64,000 bases of DNA from NCBI GenBank assembly GCA_964388965.1, contig CAYMCP010000002.1, positions 25,468 to 89,467 of the forward strand, written 5' to 3'. Position 1 is the first letter of the stretch; every line of letters starts with the position of its first letter. This DNA comes from Albibeggiatoa sp964388965. Its GTDB lineage: Bacteria; Pseudomonadota; Gammaproteobacteria; Beggiatoales; Beggiatoaceae. The notes under the pieces are model-generated. The model worked only from the letters and a program-made list of their open reading frames with translations, did no database searches and was not told the origin of the DNA. Below are positions 53,521-62,820 of this stretch, piece after piece. The translations under genes and the position numbers were made by a program.

Positions 53521-54726
53521 TTAATTGTTAATTGTTAGTTGATAACGTTGAGCAATCAATTCAATAAATTGTTGTGCCAATTCTATTTTGCTGCAATGTG
53601 GTAAAACTTGTTGACCTTGTTGCCAGTACACAGTTAACGCATTGTAATCACTTTCAAAACCCGCATTATCAACACCGACCAAATTTGCCGCAATCATATC
53701 TAAATTTTTACGCAACATTTTATCTTTAGCGTAATTCTCAACATCATGCGTTTCCGCAGCAAATCCAACAACAAACGGCTTATTCAGCAATCGCCCAACC
53801 GTCGCTAAAATATCAGTCGTTTTAGTCAATTCGATAGACATCGTATCTTCAGTTTTCTTAATTTTTTGAGTAGCCTGCTTTTGGGGACGATAATCTGCTA
53901 CTGCCGCCGTTGCAATAAAAATATCAGTTTGCTCAATATGTTGCATCACAGCTTGATACATATCTTCCGCGCTGTGAACTGAAATAAGATTGACTTGAAA
54001 AGGTACAGGTAAACAAGTTTGCGCGGCAATTAGCGTCACGTCAGCACCCGCAAATTGCGCCGCTTTAGCGATAGCATAACCCATTTTTCCAGAACTACGA
54101 TTGCTGATAAAACGTACTGGATCAATATCTTCGCGTGTTGCGCCAGCAGTAATAACGATTTTTTTATTTTTAAATAATTGCTTTGTAAAATGTTTTCGTA
54201 AACAATCCATAATTTCGTTAGGTTCTAACATTCGTCCCCGCCCATTTTCACCACACGCCTGCACACCGACGGCAGGTCCGAAAAACGGAATTTGACGCTG
54301 TTGTAAAATTTGACAATTAGCTTGAGTTGCAGTTGCTTGCCACATTTGCTGATTCATCGCTGGTGCAACCGCAATTGGTGCGGTGGTAGCGAGACATAAT
54401 GTAGATAATAGATCATGAGCCAAACCATAAGTTAATTTAGCTAAAAAATCTGCACTGGCAGGCGCAATCAACACGATGTCTGCCCACCGTGCTAAATCAA
54501 TATGTCCTATAGCCGCCTCAGCGTCCACGTCGAGTAAATCCGTATAAACTTTCCGTCCCGAAACAGCTTGCATCGTAAGTGGTGTAATAAATTCGATTGC
54601 AGCTTGAGTCATCACAATTTGTACTTGAGCTTGTTGTTCTCTCAAACGACGTACTAAGTCAGCAATTTTATACGCCGCAATACTACCCGTCATACCAATG
54701 AGAATTTTTTTATTTTTTAGTTGCAT
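53521..54726 (-). CDS. coaBC: Bifunctional phosphopantothenoylcysteine decarboxylase/synthase CoaBC (Dfp)
   Basis: Two steps of coenzyme A synthesis. About 401 residues from the ATG at 54726 (frame open to 54795, but MQLKNKKILIGMTGSIAAYK is the true family start). The N-terminal FMN-dependent decarboxylase CoaC has the FMN site TGSIAAYK and APAMNQQMW. The C-terminal synthetase CoaB begins KKIVITAGATREDIDPVRFISNRSSGKMG. dut and slmA are not next to it. Confidence 0.96.
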   Translation of the reverse strand: MQLKNKKILIGMTGSIAAYKIADLVRRLREQQAQVQIVMTQAAIEFITPLTMQAVSGRKVYTDLLDVDAEAAIGHIDLARWADIVLIAPASADFLAKLTYGLAHDLLSTLCLATTAPIAVAPAMNQQMWQATATQANCQILQQRQIPFFGPAVGVQACGENGRGRMLEPNEIMDCLRKHFTKQLFKNKKIVITAGATREDIDPVRFISNRSSGKMGYAIAKAAQFAGADVTLIAAQTCLPVPFQVNLISVHSAEDMYQAVMQHIEQTDIFIATAAVADYRPQKQATQKIKKTEDTMSIELTKTTDILATVGRLLNKPFVVGFAAETHDVENYAKDKMLRKNLDMIAANLVGVDNAGFESDYNALTVYWQQGQQVLPHCSKIELAQQFIELIAQRYQLTINN

Positions 54727-54922
54727 ATTGAATATCCATTTTTCCCGGACTTCACGCATATCTTGAAGGGCTTGGTTTTTCGTTAAAAAAGTCAAAACGT
54801 CATCGCTAATTTACGATGTCACCGGCTGAAGTGATGACGGTTTTAATCCTATTTCATCGTTCATATTATAGAGCGAGTTTGAAATCTTAGCAAATATGTT
54901 AAAATATCATTATTTTCATATC

Positions 54923-54950
54923 GTAGAAACAAGGTATGACTTGCCTCTAC
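54923..54950. repeat. 28-base palindrome, GTAGARACAAGG family, copy 2
   Basis: GTAGAAACAAGGTATGACTTGCCTCTAC, an imperfect palindrome related to 6148-6175. It lies just upstream of the TA-flanked element. Confidence 0.6.
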
Positions 54951-54986
54951 AAACCCTCGTTTTTTAGATTAATATTCATTTATTTA

Positions 54987-55323
54987 GGAGTTACGCAGTT
55001 CAAATAAAAATTTAACCTTTATGCGTTACAATGACCATTTTGCCGCGCTGGTAAAAATAGCGCATTCCAAGGGGTTTAAGCCTGAATAGGTGTGTTTTGA
55101 CAGTTAGTACAGCAGGTTAGGAAATCTCAAGCTAATCCGTAGCTTTCACTGGCACAGGCTAACTCGCCTGAAATCAGACCATCTGGTCAATCCCGACAAG
55201 AGTGATAATCTACGCTTATGCGACAGGATATAGTTGGTTTGAAGCTAAAATGCAGATTATTCGAGAGGCATTAAAGGCTTACCTTAGCTTCACGCTATAT
55301 TTTGAACTCAACTGCGTAACGCC
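54987..55323. mobile_element. 337-bp TA-flanked inverted-repeat element (IS630/Tc1-mariner-like MITE)
   Basis: Ends GGAGTTACGCAGTT and AACTGCGTAACGCC are inverted repeats (13 of 14 bases), bordered on both sides by TA (54985-54986, 55324-55325). TA duplication is the mark of the IS630/Tc1-mariner group. The interior has stops in all frames and no transposase, so it is a non-autonomous derivative. The parent element is not in the window. Confidence 0.7.
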
Positions 55324-55612
55324 TAGAATTGTTAATTAATCCGATTTGGAGTAAATATTTTAAATACCCGCTTCAAAATAAATATTATAATTAATGAGTT
55401 ATAGGACTCATTTAATATCTGCTGTTTTAATCTTTTTATAGTTAAGACGTAGAGCGTCTCGACTGCATTACAACCGAGACCGTTGTAACAAGATGTTAGT
55501 AAAAATTAATAATTTTCATCTGGTTACTACGCTGAGCGTAGTAACTCAGCCTTGACGCTCTGCGTCATGACTAGCATTTCAAATCGTTATTTTTTTAAAT
55601 GTCAAATGAGTT

Positions 55613-56674
55613 CTATAAAAATTGCTGTATCACTTGTACAATTTCTTGGGTCGTATTTGGATTAGCTTGTTGACGTGCTGCAAATCCCATTTTTTGTAAT
55701 TTTTGTGGCGTTGTGAGTAAATTTTGTAATAACTGCTTCAATTTATCAATATTTACATTACGCTGCTGAATCAAAATTGCAGCTTGTTGTTCACTTAAAA
55801 ATTGTGCATTTCTAGTTTGATGATCGTCTACCGCATGGGGAAATGGAATTAAAATACTTGCAACACCTGCATACGCTAATTCTGTCACGGTCAACGCGCC
55901 TGCACGGCATATTACTAAATCTGCCCACGCATAAGCATCTGCCATATCATCAATAAAAGCAATAACTTCTACTGGAAAACGCGCTTGTTGATATTTTTGT
56001 TGTACTTCTAGTAATTGTTTTTCGCCAGTTTGATGTTTGACTGCAATATTTATATTTTCTAACTGTTGTAATGTTTGTGGTAGTAATTCATTCAATGCGT
56101 TAGCACCTAAGCTACCACCAAAAATTAAAATATTGATTGGAAATTGAACAATTTTCACTTCTGTATGGTATAAATCCACAATTGTTTGACGCACTGGATT
56201 ACCAACCGTTTTGGCTCGCGGAAGCGTATTAGGAAATGCCTGTAAGCACTGTTTTGCGAAACGCGATAGAATTTTATTTGTCATGCCAGCAATCGCATTT
56301 TGTTCATGGATTAGCAAATTTTTACCCATTAACCACGCTGCAAAACCGCCCGGTCCGCTGGCAAAACCACCCATGCCAATCACAACTTGCGGCTTAATTT
56401 GCCAAATAATACGCATTGCTTGAATAATTGCCCATAAAATTTTAAATGGCGCAAGCACTAAGCTTAATTTACTTTTACCACGTAAGCCTTTGATATTAAT
56501 AAAGTGAATAGTGATACCTGCTTGTGTTACAAGACGCGATTCCATACTGTTAGGTGTGCCCAGCCATTCAACGTGAATATTTTGTAGTTGTAAGGTATGA
56601 GCGATTGCCAGAGCAGGAAAAATATGACCGCCTGTACCGCCTGCCATCATGAGAACAGTAGGATGTGTTTGCAT
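55613..56674 (-). CDS. murG: MurG, lipid II-forming N-acetylglucosaminyltransferase
   Basis: Adds GlcNAc to lipid I at the inner face of the membrane, the last cytoplasmic step of peptidoglycan synthesis. 353 residues starting MQTHPTVLMMAGGTGGHIFPALA (the glycine-rich G-loop), with GMGGFASGPGG, IHEQNAIAGMTNK and CRAGALTVTELAYAGVASILIPFPHAVDDHQ. The usual mra/mur/fts neighbours (ftsW, murC) are missing: here it stands apart from the division cluster, downstream of the DUF484 gene. Confidence 0.96.
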   Translation of the reverse strand: MQTHPTVLMMAGGTGGHIFPALAIAHTLQLQNIHVEWLGTPNSMESRLVTQAGITIHFINIKGLRGKSKLSLVLAPFKILWAIIQAMRIIWQIKPQVVIGMGGFASGPGGFAAWLMGKNLLIHEQNAIAGMTNKILSRFAKQCLQAFPNTLPRAKTVGNPVRQTIVDLYHTEVKIVQFPINILIFGGSLGANALNELLPQTLQQLENINIAVKHQTGEKQLLEVQQKYQQARFPVEVIAFIDDMADAYAWADLVICRAGALTVTELAYAGVASILIPFPHAVDDHQTRNAQFLSEQQAAILIQQRNVNIDKLKQLLQNLLTTPQKLQKMGFAARQQANPNTTQEIVQVIQQFL

Positions 56675-56756
56675 AGTAAAAATTGTCAATTTAAACAATG
56701 TTGTTTTATATAAATAAATTTATAATTCTTAAATAAGAGTTAATCTGTCTAAAAAT

Positions 56757-57416
56757 TTAATGACGTAGCCATAATTGCAACAATTGCCCAATCAATTCAC
56801 CCATGTATTTTAACAAATCAGTAGACATGCCAGCATGAAACCGAGAAACCTCCACACTGCCCAATGCGAGAATACCACGCGCTTTAGGCGTACCTAAAGG
56901 AATCAACACAGCCGATGTAATCCCCTGATCTGCAAATAAATATGTTTTTTGTGCCGCATTCAGTTGACCACAAATTGTACGATGATTACTCAAAATAGAT
57001 TCAAATAAATTAAATACTTGCGCATCATATTCAACAAATTCAACTCTGTCATATTGCTCAATCACTTCAAATAAACGCACTGTAATTGCATCGGTTTTAA
57101 ATTCCGTTTGCAATGTTTCGTATAGTGTATCAAAAAATTCTTCTAATGAACTAGCCTGAGCAATTGTTAAAATAATATTTTGAATGCGATAATTTAATGA
57201 TTCATTTTGTTTTGCAATCGTTACTAATTCATTCAATTGATATTGAAAACGTTGATTTTCTCCACGTAATACAATAAGTTGGCGTTCTATTAATGAAACC
57301 GCGTCATCACGTTTACGCGGAATTTCCATTACTGCCAATAAATCAGCGTGATTATTAAAAAACTTAGGATGTTGGTATAAATAACTTTCAACATCTTCTT
57401 CACTAATCATAGTCAT
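56757..57416 (-). CDS. DUF484 family protein (GAF-like)
   Basis: 219 residues with the DUF484 signature: an N-terminal EEDVESYLYQHPKFF segment, a coiled coil (LRGENQRFQYQLNEL), and a GAF-like C-terminal domain ending SAVLIPLGTPKARGILALGS...RFHAGMSTDLLKYMGE. The function is unknown. In many gammaproteobacteria it lies in dapF-DUF484-xerC. dapF precedes it here with an ATGA overlap, but xerC does not follow. Confidence 0.93.
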   Translation of the reverse strand: MTMISEEDVESYLYQHPKFFNNHADLLAVMEIPRKRDDAVSLIERQLIVLRGENQRFQYQLNELVTIAKQNESLNYRIQNIILTIAQASSLEEFFDTLYETLQTEFKTDAITVRLFEVIEQYDRVEFVEYDAQVFNLFESILSNHRTICGQLNAAQKTYLFADQGITSAVLIPLGTPKARGILALGSVEVSRFHAGMSTDLLKYMGELIGQLLQLWLRH

Positions 57417-58228
57417 AATTGAATCGTTCCTTCAAAAACATGTACTGCCGCACCCGTCATCAATACGTTATCCTCCCAGTGAATATATAAATCTCCACCA
57501 CTTAAATGCACTGTAACACCAACATTAAGTTGTTGCCATAGTTGCCCAATGACAACCGCCGCACAAGCTCCTGTACCACAAGCTAAAGTTTCACCAACAC
57601 CACGCTCAAAAACACGCAATTTTATTTCATTTGTATTGCAAATTTGCATGAAACCGACATTAACCCGTTCTGGAAATTGCGTATGGGATTCTATAGCTGC
57701 ACCGATTTTAGCAACTGCCGCCGTTTCAATATTTTCCACTAGTAAAACTGCATGAGGATTACCCATCGAAACGACACCTATTTGATAAGTTTCACCATTA
57801 ATATCAAGCGGATATTTCTTACTTTGCGCAGTCGATAAAAATGGAATAGCAGCAGGTTGGAAACGTGGTTTACCCATATCAACTGTAATATTACCATCGG
57901 TTTCGATACGCGGGTAAATGATACCTGAAGCCGTTTCTACAGCGATTTTTGTTTTATTAGTTAGCTTTTTATCTTTAACAAATTTGGCAAAACAACGCGC
58001 GCCATTACCACATTGCGCGACTTCGCCACCGTCAGCGTTAAAAATACGATAACGAAAATCAGCTATAGTAGAAGATTCAACAAGTAACAATTGGTCGCAA
58101 CCGATGCCAAAATGACGATTACAAAGTTGTTTAATTTGTTGTGTAGTTAATTGAATCTGTTGATTTATGGCATCTATTACAATGAAATCGTTGCCTAAAC
58201 CGTGCATTTTACTAAATTTTATGTGCAT
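57413..58228 (-). CDS. dapF: Diaminopimelate epimerase DapF
   Basis: Converts LL- to meso-diaminopimelate for peptidoglycan and lysine. 271 residues from the ATG at 58228, giving MHIKFSKMHGLGNDFIVID (frame open to 58285). The catalytic cysteines are in AQCGNGARCF and LACGTGACAAV. The stop overlaps the DUF484 start. lysA, a common upstream neighbour, is absent. Confidence 0.97.
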   Translation of the reverse strand: MHIKFSKMHGLGNDFIVIDAINQQIQLTTQQIKQLCNRHFGIGCDQLLLVESSTIADFRYRIFNADGGEVAQCGNGARCFAKFVKDKKLTNKTKIAVETASGIIYPRIETDGNITVDMGKPRFQPAAIPFLSTAQSKKYPLDINGETYQIGVVSMGNPHAVLLVENIETAAVAKIGAAIESHTQFPERVNVGFMQICNTNEIKLRVFERGVGETLACGTGACAAVVIGQLWQQLNVGVTVHLSGGDLYIHWEDNVLMTGAAVHVFEGTIQL

Positions 58229-58300
58229 CGTAGCGAAAACTTTGTTGTGTTTTAAATCTAATTTTACTAAAAATATCGTGAACAAACTGAATTAAATCTA

Positions 58301-59314
58301 TTAATATCCAACTAACATGCGACTATGGCGACCAAAAATTTTTTTAGTTATTCGCAGAAAGATGTAAGACATCATGGTTAACGCGATTACCAATAATGTG
58401 AGAGTTAAAATGTTACCGTCAATTTGCCACGATAGTTTACGCATTATTATTTCACAAGCAACAACAAAATAGTTGTGTAGAAAATAAATACCGAAACTTG
58501 GCTCTGCGAGAAAATTAAGCGATTTTTTGAAAAAGTGATCAAATCGGTAGAATATTGCCATAATTAATATACAACCTGCAATACCTGTGATAAATTTAAT
58601 GATTTGAAATCCATTTATTGTAAAAAATTGCTGGGGATTAATGTATACATATACTTCTAGGGAATATAAACTTACGAAGATGAGCAATAATCCTAGCCAG
58701 TAACGTGCTAAATAGGGTGCAAATTGTTGTTTATAGTGACTTAAATACATGCCAAGTAAGTAGATAGAAACGTAGTGTACAAATGATTGTAGTGGATTAT
58801 GTAGTGGTGCGATCTCACGCGGTATATACGCCGAAATTAGGATAATAATTACTAAAAGCCAGTAAAAACGTGGATGTTTGTCTAGCCAGATGAAAATAGG
58901 TGCGCAAACATAAAATAAAAAAATTACGGGTAAAAACCAGAAATGTGCCATGTGCATACCAGTGATATAGTATAAAAAAACTTGCTGATATAGCGGGTAA
59001 GCGTGAAAATATCCATCAGTTGATACAAATAATTCTTCTAAGATGGCCGGGATTGAAACTAAAATATAAGGTAAAATAATGTATTTTAATTTAGTCAGAG
59101 CGTATTTTTGTAAGTTAAATTTGTGCGCTAAATGCTGAAATAAAAAACCCGCCAGAAAAACAAAATAACTAGAGGAATTCGTGAAAAAAACGTATAGAAA
59201 TTGGTATAGTTCCCCGTCGCGCTCCCAAACAAGTATACTACTCGCTAATGCGTGAATAGCTACGATGAAAATAATCGCTAATCCTCTAAAATTATTGATG
59301 TAATTTAAATACAT
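58301..59314 (-). CDS. Membrane acyltransferase family 3 protein
   Basis: About 337 residues with ten predicted membrane helices. It belongs to the acyltransferase-3 (OafA/NodX) family, shown by NNFRGLAIIFIVAIHA (with the conserved His), FFTNSSSYFVFLAGFLFQHL and the late GIYFLHNYFVV. Such proteins O-acetylate or succinylate surface sugars. The ATG at 59314 has GGAGG six bases upstream; an in-frame TTG at 59326 is the alternative. Confidence 0.85.
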   Translation of the reverse strand: MYLNYINNFRGLAIIFIVAIHALASSILVWERDGELYQFLYVFFTNSSSYFVFLAGFLFQHLAHKFNLQKYALTKLKYIILPYILVSIPAILEELFVSTDGYFHAYPLYQQVFLYYITGMHMAHFWFLPVIFLFYVCAPIFIWLDKHPRFYWLLVIIILISAYIPREIAPLHNPLQSFVHYVSIYLLGMYLSHYKQQFAPYLARYWLGLLLIFVSLYSLEVYVYINPQQFFTINGFQIIKFITGIAGCILIMAIFYRFDHFFKKSLNFLAEPSFGIYFLHNYFVVACEIIMRKLSWQIDGNILTLTLLVIALTMMSYIFLRITKKIFGRHSRMLVGY

Positions 59315-59372
59315 CCTCGCCTCCAAATAGGGTAAAACGCCCGCTTATATTAGCACAAGCAAGTAAGAATGG

Positions 59373-60203
59373 TTATTTTAAGAAACAACGTGGATTATAA
59401 TTAAAATCTTGTCGCGCATCGAGCGAATCGAAACATAAATTTTGATTCATGCGTTCAATCATTGCGGGTGAAACGTGTTTGAACATGGGTAAATTGTTGA
59501 GTAAATAGACTGCAAATTTAAATAGTTGTTCGGGAATAGAAACGATACGCACCGGCTTATTTTGTTGTTGAAAAATTCGCGTCACCATTTGTTGATAAGT
59601 TAAAGTTTCACCACCCACTAAATTATACGTTTTATAATAACTTTTCGGATTTTGCAAAATATCAATACAAACTTGGGCTAAATCTTCTGCGTGAACGGGT
59701 TGACGCAAACCTAATCCTTGCCCGACAATAGGAAAAAAACCAAAGCGTTGAATAAATTGGCTAATGAACGTAATATTTTTATCCAATCCACAACCGTAAA
59801 TCAATGTGGGGCGAAGAATCGTCCAAGCAATTTGTAATTGTTCGCATTGCTGCATAATGACTGTTTCAGTATCTGCTAAATTTTGTGCAATCTGTTGTTC
59901 ACGCAAATCCGGAGAATCCGTTTTGCTAAAACGACTGGTAGAACTAAATACAATAATCCGTTGCGGCGTATGTGCTTGTAATAACGGTGGTAATAGCCAA
60001 ATAGGTGCAAGGTGTATTAGCACAAATGGTTGAAAAGTGATGAATGGTGTAGTCTGTAAGTCCTGTTGAATCCAAGTAATATTGGGATGATGAATTATGT
60101 GTTTTGCTTGGCGGCTGACGGCAACGACTTTGTGTTGTTGTGCGAGTTTTGGTAATAAAAAATAGCCAATTTGATTACTTGCGCCAGTTACTACTGTGTA
60201 CAT
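59373..60203 (-). CDS. Atypical SDR, NAD(P)-binding epimerase-like protein
   Basis: 276 residues with an N-terminal Rossmann motif VVTGASNQIGYFLLPKL (GxxxxxG), RIIVFSSTSRF, LRPTLIYG and a substrate region with QPVHAEDLAQ. It resembles NDUFA9-like/UDP-sugar epimerase-like SDRs. The classical YxxxK pair is not seen in the expected segment after SSTSRF, so it is probably an atypical, perhaps non-catalytic member. The ATG at 60203 overlaps an in-frame GTG of the divergent next gene. Confidence 0.8.
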   Translation of the reverse strand: MYTVVTGASNQIGYFLLPKLAQQHKVVAVSRQAKHIIHHPNITWIQQDLQTTPFITFQPFVLIHLAPIWLLPPLLQAHTPQRIIVFSSTSRFSKTDSPDLREQQIAQNLADTETVIMQQCEQLQIAWTILRPTLIYGCGLDKNITFISQFIQRFGFFPIVGQGLGLRQPVHAEDLAQVCIDILQNPKSYYKTYNLVGGETLTYQQMVTRIFQQQNKPVRIVSIPEQLFKFAVYLLNNLPMFKHVSPAMIERMNQNLCFDSLDARQDFNYNPRCFLK

Positions 60204-60213
60204 AAAGAAACCT

Positions 60214-61497
60214 ATGAAAAATATTAATATTCAATTACCTAAATTAAAGCTAATCAAAAAACGTAAGCGTCCACAGCTTAAAGTAGATGCTTGTCTCGTG
60301 TTGTACAATTCGTCCTTGCTCTATACGGGAAAGATGGATTTAGTTGCTCAACATGACATAGAACTTGATGCCAAAAGTATCGCGGATGCAGCTAAACGTT
60401 TGTTATTAAATAATAAAAAATTACGTCATATCGCTTTAGCGTTACCAGCGGATGAATTTATTGCGACTGGTTTGAAATTACCGGCGATAGATGATGAAAA
60501 ATTAAAAGGTGCGGTAAATTTACAATTATCTACCCTATTACCCGGTAATGCTGAACCTTTGTTGTTAGCGGTACAACCACAAAAACAAGGTAAGCAAACT
60601 GTCGCATTATGGTTGCCTAGTAAACGTGCAGAATCATTATTTTTAGCGTTTGAGCAAGTAGGTTTATTTTTATCTTGCATTGTGCCGCGCAGCTTATTAA
60701 CGTTACCTGAGCAGGATGTACAAGTCCAATTATACGACGAGGACGAAGAAACAGTAACATTTTGTGAGTGGTCTGGCACGGCATTGCAACGTTGGTTAAA
60801 TTTTCCAAAACAAGATTGTGATATTCCTGCATTTAGAAAGCAAATTGAGCAAGAAATTTTTGTAGATGATAATCAACCTCATATCAAGCAGTATCAACAG
60901 TTGTCAGATTGGGAAAATTTATCCTTGCCGGGCGAACGAGTATATGATTATGCTTTCGTGCCAACAACTAGTATTTTACGTCAGAAAAAAAGAAAACAGC
61001 AATATAGCCGTATTTATGTAGTAGCTGCAATGATTTTCTTGATTATTTTAGGTGTGTTAGGTTTTATGGCGAATTTGTATTATAAGCAGCAATTACAAGC
61101 GCATTTGGATGAGTTGCGTAGTCAAACGATGGATGTAAGTCAACTCAAGCATGAAGTATTAATGATTGAGGATGAAATTGGTCCTATTCAAGCCTTTCCC
61201 AAACAAAAAGTACAGCAAGTATTAACACATTTAAATCAGGTGATTCCTAAACAAAGTTATTTATCGCGCTTGACATTGGAAGGTGGCATGATTCAAATTG
61301 AAGGTTTTAGCCCAGATGCTGCTGAATTAGTTAAACTTTTAACCGATGATCCAATGTATAAAGAGGTACGTTTTACGCGCGGAATTGGTAATGAAAGTGA
61401 TGCGTTTGGTATTGATTTTAAGTTAGCAGATGTGGATGTTAAAGCTTATTGGGAGGCATATTTTTTACAACAAGTAAAGGGTAAGCGTGGTAAATAA
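60214..61497 (+). CDS. GspL/PilMN-like single-pass membrane protein
   Basis: 427 residues. A cytoplasmic domain (about 1-265; the ALPADEFIATGLKLPAIDDEKLKGAVNLQLSTLLP segment recalls PilM/GspL actin-like domains) is followed by one membrane helix (about 272-292) and a periplasmic PilN/GspL-type domain with a coiled coil and ferredoxin-like fold (LTHLNQVIPKQSYLSRLTLEGG). The layout equals GspL or a PilM-PilN fusion. No pilO, pilP, gspM or secretin gene is adjacent, so it is an orphan. The ATG at 60214 is preferred to a GTG at 60196. Confidence 0.7.
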   Translation: MKNINIQLPKLKLIKKRKRPQLKVDACLVLYNSSLLYTGKMDLVAQHDIELDAKSIADAAKRLLLNNKKLRHIALALPADEFIATGLKLPAIDDEKLKGAVNLQLSTLLPGNAEPLLLAVQPQKQGKQTVALWLPSKRAESLFLAFEQVGLFLSCIVPRSLLTLPEQDVQVQLYDEDEETVTFCEWSGTALQRWLNFPKQDCDIPAFRKQIEQEIFVDDNQPHIKQYQQLSDWENLSLPGERVYDYAFVPTTSILRQKKRKQQYSRIYVVAAMIFLIILGVLGFMANLYYKQQLQAHLDELRSQTMDVSQLKHEVLMIEDEIGPIQAFPKQKVQQVLTHLNQVIPKQSYLSRLTLEGGMIQIEGFSPDAAELVKLLTDDPMYKEVRFTRGIGNESDAFGIDFKLADVDVKAYWEAYFLQQVKGKRGK

Positions 61498-61554
61498 TTT
61501 TTTGTTATTTTATCATTACGATATGCAAATATTAATTTTATTAGCGAGATTATC

Positions 61555-62148
61555 ATGTCAGCACAACCGCAATTGGATACACCGATTACACCCACAGCAT
61601 ATCTTGCTTTTGAACGTGAACAAATACAGCAAAAACATGAATTTGTAGACGGTATTATTTACGCCATGTCGGGTGCAAGTCGCCACCATGTCCGTATCAC
61701 TTGTAATTTAATTTCTAGCTTAAATGTGCAATTTAAACAACGAGAGTGCAGCGTTTACGCTAATGATTTAAGAATTAAAGTTAATAAAACAGATTATGTT
61801 TATCCTGATGTGGTTGCAATCTGTGGTGTTGAGCAATTTGAAGATGAGCAATTTGATACATTGTTAAATCCAAATGTCATTATTGAAGTTTTATCAAAAT
61901 CTACTCAAAATTACGATAGAAATCGCAAAATGATGCTATATCAAAATATCTCAACTGTACAAGATTATGTTTTAATCGCACAAGATGAATATCGTGTTGA
62001 GCACTATCAGCGAAAAACACAAAATCAATGGTTATTGACATTACTTACTGATTTTAAACAAGTTTTGCAATTAAATAGCGTGAATGCAGAAATTTTGCTA
62101 ATTGATATTTATGATAAAATTGTATTTAATGATAAGTTAGTATCATAA
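61555..62148 (+). CDS. Uma2 family (DUF820) restriction-endonuclease-fold protein
   Basis: 197 residues with the PD-(D/E)xK-type core of the Uma2 family: EREQIQQKHEFVDGIIYAMSGAS, YVYPDVVAICG, NPNVIIEVLSKSTQNYDRNRKM, QDYVLIAQ. It is abundant in cyanobacteria and multicellular proteobacteria, often in many copies. Its function in vivo is unknown. It is a single gene here, without partner. Confidence 0.9.
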   Translation: MSAQPQLDTPITPTAYLAFEREQIQQKHEFVDGIIYAMSGASRHHVRITCNLISSLNVQFKQRECSVYANDLRIKVNKTDYVYPDVVAICGVEQFEDEQFDTLLNPNVIIEVLSKSTQNYDRNRKMMLYQNISTVQDYVLIAQDEYRVEHYQRKTQNQWLLTLLTDFKQVLQLNSVNAEILLIDIYDKIVFNDKLVS

Positions 62149-62237
62149 GTCAGATATACTCATTACGCCCACAGAATAGTTTTGATAGCTTTAATAAATT
62201 AAATTTTTCGTGTTTTAAATTAAAAAAGGATGATGAT

Positions 62238-62618
62238 ATGCAGCGCGAAATCATTTCAACTGACCAAGCACCTCAAGCCATTGGTACTTATTCTCAAGCA
62301 GTCAAAGTAGGTGATACGGTGTATTTATCGGGACAAATTCCATTAGATGCCGAAACTATGCTACTGGTAAGAGATAGCATCGAAGAGCAAATTGATCAGG
62401 TTTTTAAAAATTTAAAAGCGGTAGCGCAAGCAGCAGGCGGCGATTTAGAGAATGTGGTAAAACTGAATATTTATTTAACAGATTTAACTCATTTTTCTTT
62501 GGTTAATGAAATCATGTCGCGTTATTTTTCTCAACCTTATCCCGCACGAGCAGCAATAGGCGTTGCGTCGTTGCCCAAAGGCGCGCAAGTAGAAATGGAT
62601 GCAATAATGGTTTTATAG
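62238..62618 (+). CDS. ridA: RidA family reactive-enamine deaminase
   Basis: 126 residues. Hydrolyses 2-aminoacrylate and related enamines released by PLP enzymes. Family features: APQAIGTYSQAVKVGDTVYLSGQIPL, NLKAVAQAAGG, YPARAAIGVASLPKGAQVEMDAI, with the substrate-binding Arg in PARAA. AAAGGATG precedes the start. spoT, often upstream, is absent. Confidence 0.96.
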   Translation: MQREIISTDQAPQAIGTYSQAVKVGDTVYLSGQIPLDAETMLLVRDSIEEQIDQVFKNLKAVAQAAGGDLENVVKLNIYLTDLTHFSLVNEIMSRYFSQPYPARAAIGVASLPKGAQVEMDAIMVL

Positions 62619-62714
62619 CATTTATTTTAATTTTAGCTGTAAATTTCATAAAAATAGCCAGACTTATTTATTTTGCCTAACATGATTACCTGTATTAACA
62701 TTGCTATCTCTAAT

Positions 62715-62820
62715 ACTGAGAACTCCGAAAAACTTTTTTTGCCTATAATAAAATCAATCACTTATGCAAATACGCTCCACCTAAAATCAATGACTTACAA
62801 ACTTTTTCAGAGTTTTCAGT
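62715..62820. mobile_element. MITE, family A copy 2 (106 bp), inserted in the Roco gene end
   Basis: It differs from 20044-20149 by one base. The flanks repeat ATCTCTAAT (62706-62714 and 62821-62829), a 9-base duplication, against only 5 bases for copy 1. It lies across the 3' end of the Roco gene on the opposite strand and supplies the gene's present stop codon. Confidence 0.88.

Larger units (their letters stand above)
54727..55612. other. Long intergenic region between coaBC and murG
   Basis: 886 bases without a supported gene. It contains the palindrome at 54923-54950, a TA-flanked 337-bp element (54987-55323), a 10-base-arm hairpin TTACTACGCT/AGCGTAGTAA (55524-55544), and a 13-base inverted repeat (GACGTAGAGCGTC near 55446 with GACGCTCTGCGTC near 55553) enclosing that hairpin. 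It looks like a landing site for small elements. Confidence 0.65.

Noticed and set aside
54987..55323. Remnant of an IS200/IS605 TnpB gene
   Set aside because: No frame gives recognisable TnpB motifs, and the inverted ends with TA flanks fit IS630/mariner-type elements instead.
60426..60779. 117-codon antisense frame under the GspL/PilN-like gene
   Set aside because: Cys/Asn/Ser-rich low-quality translation opposite a well-structured gene; no start signal.
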